This document shows positions 62,459 through 64,000 of a DNA stretch of 64,000 nt, one piece after another (positions within the stretch are counted from its first letter, which is position 1; the number at the start of each line of letters is the position of its first letter). Source of the DNA: Mesorhizobium sp. WSM2240 (GTDB lineage Bacteria; Pseudomonadota; Alphaproteobacteria; Rhizobiales; Rhizobiaceae); assembly GCF_040438645.1 (NCBI RefSeq), contig NZ_CP159255.1:62001-126000 (forward strand), given 5' to 3'. The notes below the pieces were generated by a model that had not been told where the DNA came from, did no database searches, and saw nothing but the letters and a program-made list of their open reading frames with translations. The position numbers and the translations under genes are program-made.

Positions 62459-64000
62459 TCAGCCCCGGATATTGACGGCTAGAAAGCCGATCCCGTCGAG
62501 GACAATGTCCCAGCTGTCGATCAGCGCGGAGTAGCGCTCTAACATATCCGCTTCGGCTGCTCCGGCGGCATCGCCACCTTCAATCAACTGGCGCCGTTGG
62601 AGCTCAATGCGTTTGCGTTCGGAGGCCAACGGCTCGGCCAATTCCCTTGCGAAAACCTGTCTTGCAGCGGGGATGTCGTGCTCCATTGCGCGATTGAGGC
62701 AGGTCGACAGGTCGCCGTCGACACGCCGGACGAACTGCTGGACCTCGTCGCCGCTAAGATCGCGCCAGCGCGGCCCCTCACCCTTCGCTGATAGTGAAGT
62801 TCGTAAGGTTGCCAGTTGCTGGCCATCGACCTTCTGGCCCTGAATCAAGGGCACGAACAATGGCCGCCGCCGTGCCCCAAAGATCGCATCCGCGAGGTTC
62901 AAAAGACTTGGCGAGATGTCGCTCGCGTTGAGGCGCGGCCGGGCCGCGACAATCATCTCGAGCCCGATAAAACTGATCGCGCCCGCAGCCTGGCAGACAA
63001 TCGCGTAGGTCCGCCCAGTCAGACGATGGCCGAGCGATTCAACCACGGCGTCAAACAGCGGATTGCCGTAGGTGAAAAATTCTGCGTCGCGCTGTCGCTG
63101 CGCGAGCGCGCGCCGGAATGTACCAATGCGCTTGCGAAGCTCGCCCTCCGCGTCCTTATCGACGATCGTCAGTTCCCCGTGCCGGACATTTCCGGGCCGC
63201 AGACACCATAGCCCCTCGGCACCGTCTGCGCTCTCGTGTCTTGAGACGCCCTTGCCACCAGCCAGTACCCGAAAATAGTCGAGAAAGGCGGCCTCCAGCG
63301 CTGTCTCAATTCCGGGCGATGGCGTGTGCATGAAACGTTCAGCGCGCGCCGCATGATAGGAAGCTTCATCGAGTAGCGCTTCGCTGTCGTCGCGAACGCG
63401 TTCTTCCGCGGCAATCGCCTGCAGCCGCGGCACAAGGTCATGCATCTCGTCCTGACCACCTGTGAGCGCCGCATCGACAATCTCGTCCTGCAGGTGCCGC
63501 AGCGCGAATTCCAGTCCGCTGACCGACGTTCCGAATAGGTCGAGTCCGTCATGGTAGCAGGCAAAAAGGCCAGACTCCCACGCGCCAGCGCTGACGCAGA
63601 TATGCGAAATGACTTGGTTGGAAATGGCCTCCCGGCCAAGACGGTCAAGGCGACCGATACGTTGTTCAATTACCGCAAGGTGCCAGGGGAGGTCGGCGTG
63701 GACGAGACTATGCGCGAACTGGAAGTTGCGCCCTTCTCCGCCGCTTTCATCGCTGACCATGATCGAGACGTTGGATTCGGTGCGGAAGCGCCGGACATTT
63801 TCCTCCTTTGTCATGTCATCGAGATCGCTGCGGAACTCGGTCACGGACTTCTCGCCGAACACGTCCTTGAGGAGCGTAGCGAGCCTTTGCGCGACGCCGG
63901 GGAAGCCTGCAAACACCAGCGTCTTCCGGTTGGCGGCGATCTCCCCGCGCAACAGCGAGACCATCGCGTCCCAGCGGGCCGATGACGACTGCGATGAGCG
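62459..64000 (-). CDS. dpdE: DpdE-like SNF2-type helicase, C-terminal part (5' end outside window)
   Basis: At least 513 residues of an SNF2/RapA-type helicase; the frame is open to the right edge. Visible are the C-terminal helicase motifs: TLVFAGFPGVAQRLATLL (motif IV region), SDESGGEGRNFQFAHSLVHA (motif V) and EQRIGRLDRLG (motif VI). A long helical C-terminus follows. The N-terminal ATP-binding half is expected beyond base 64,000. It is the most upstream gene of the operon seen here, so its promoter and dpdA-C, if present, are to the right. Confidence 0.85.
   Translation of the reverse strand, partial: RSSQSSSARWDAMVSLLRGEIAANRKTLVFAGFPGVAQRLATLLKDVFGEKSVTEFRSDLDDMTKEENVRRFRTESNVSIMVSDESGGEGRNFQFAHSLVHADLPWHLAVIEQRIGRLDRLGREAISNQVISHICVSAGAWESGLFACYHDGLDLFGTSVSGLEFALRHLQDEIVDAALTGGQDEMHDLVPRLQAIAAEERVRDDSEALLDEASYHAARAERFMHTPSPGIETALEAAFLDYFRVLAGGKGVSRHESADGAEGLWCLRPGNVRHGELTIVDKDAEGELRKRIGTFRRALAQRQRDAEFFTYGNPLFDAVVESLGHRLTGRTYAIVCQAAGAISFIGLEMIVAARPRLNASDISPSLLNLADAIFGARRRPLFVPLIQGQKVDGQQLATLRTSLSAKGEGPRWRDLSGDEVQQFVRRVDGDLSTCLNRAMEHDIPAARQVFARELAEPLASERKRIELQRRQLIEGGDAAGAAEADMLERYSALIDSWDIVLDGIGFLAVNIRG

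Noticed and set aside
48148..64000. DISARM system
   Set aside because: SNF2 helicase, DUF1998-like helicase and PLD protein are shared, but DISARM has no RecQ-like helicase or large P-loop ATPase, and no DNA methyltransferase is present here.
1..64000. CRISPR arrays, tRNA or rRNA genes
   Set aside because: No regular spaced direct repeats, cloverleaf or rRNA-like sequence was noticed on either strand. A covariance-model scan would be decisive.

Overview
The window looks like part of a large conjugative plasmid (or integrative conjugative element) of an alphaproteobacterium, most likely Rhizobiales. The evidence is high GC, a complete VirB/VirD4-type transfer system, an RcgA-like membrane protein, an ArdC antirestriction protein, a DUF3606 protein, an alphaproteobacterial LexA box (GAAC-N7-GAAC) and many small rhizobial-type accessory genes. 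I found no rRNA, tRNA or CRISPR array. No replication genes, relaxase or oriT were recognised, so these probably lie outside the window.

Layout. 1-6480: the 3' part of a very large unrecognised gene (at least 1,913 residues) followed by a SLOG/LOG-fold protein. 6769-20011, minus strand: a type IV secretion operon read virB1, virB2, virB3, virB4, second transglycosylase, virB5, virB7-like lipoprotein, virB6, virB8, virB9, virB10, virB11, virD4. virB4 carries a frameshift near 17,933. 20255-21951, plus strand: four small exported or membrane proteins, divergent from virB1. 21955-26264: a small orphan protein, a second small protein, ArdC, a HEPN-like protein and a Zn-ribbon/PIN-like gene whose 3' end has been replaced. 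26316-28700: a Tn3-family resolvase and two Tn3-type terminal repeats around an Lrp regulator and an ornithine cyclodeaminase. 28992-32733: a metabolic cargo block (VOC protein, Lrp regulator with a clean palindromic operator, DMT exporter, S51 peptidase, serine hydrolase). 32795-35916: a paralogue of the small orphan protein, RcgA-like protein and alpha/beta hydrolase.

36605-40987 holds plasmid housekeeping genes: a thermonuclease; a six-gene operon ending in an SRAP (HMCES/YedK) DNA-repair protein behind a perfect SOS box; and a second small operon. 41056-44935 is scarred accessory DNA: a ParB-like relic, repeats, a DUF3606 protein, an ATP-dependent DNA ligase and a second serine recombinase. 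45177-47918 contains relics (acetyltransferase, IS21 istB, frameshifted membrane protein) and a few small genes.

48148-64000, minus strand: a tightly overlapping eight-gene operon that I read as dpdE-F-G-H-I-J-K-D. This is the restriction arm of the Dpd system, which recognises DNA carrying 7-deazaguanine bases. It encodes an SNF2-type helicase (cut by the window edge), a RecQ-like helicase, a P-loop ATPase, a giant DEVH helicase, a phospholipase-D-like nuclease and three proteins of unknown activity. The modification genes dpdA-C are not in the window and are expected to the right of base 64,000. Together the genes describe a self-mobilising element carrying antirestriction, DNA-damage-response and defence functions plus small-molecule metabolism cargo.
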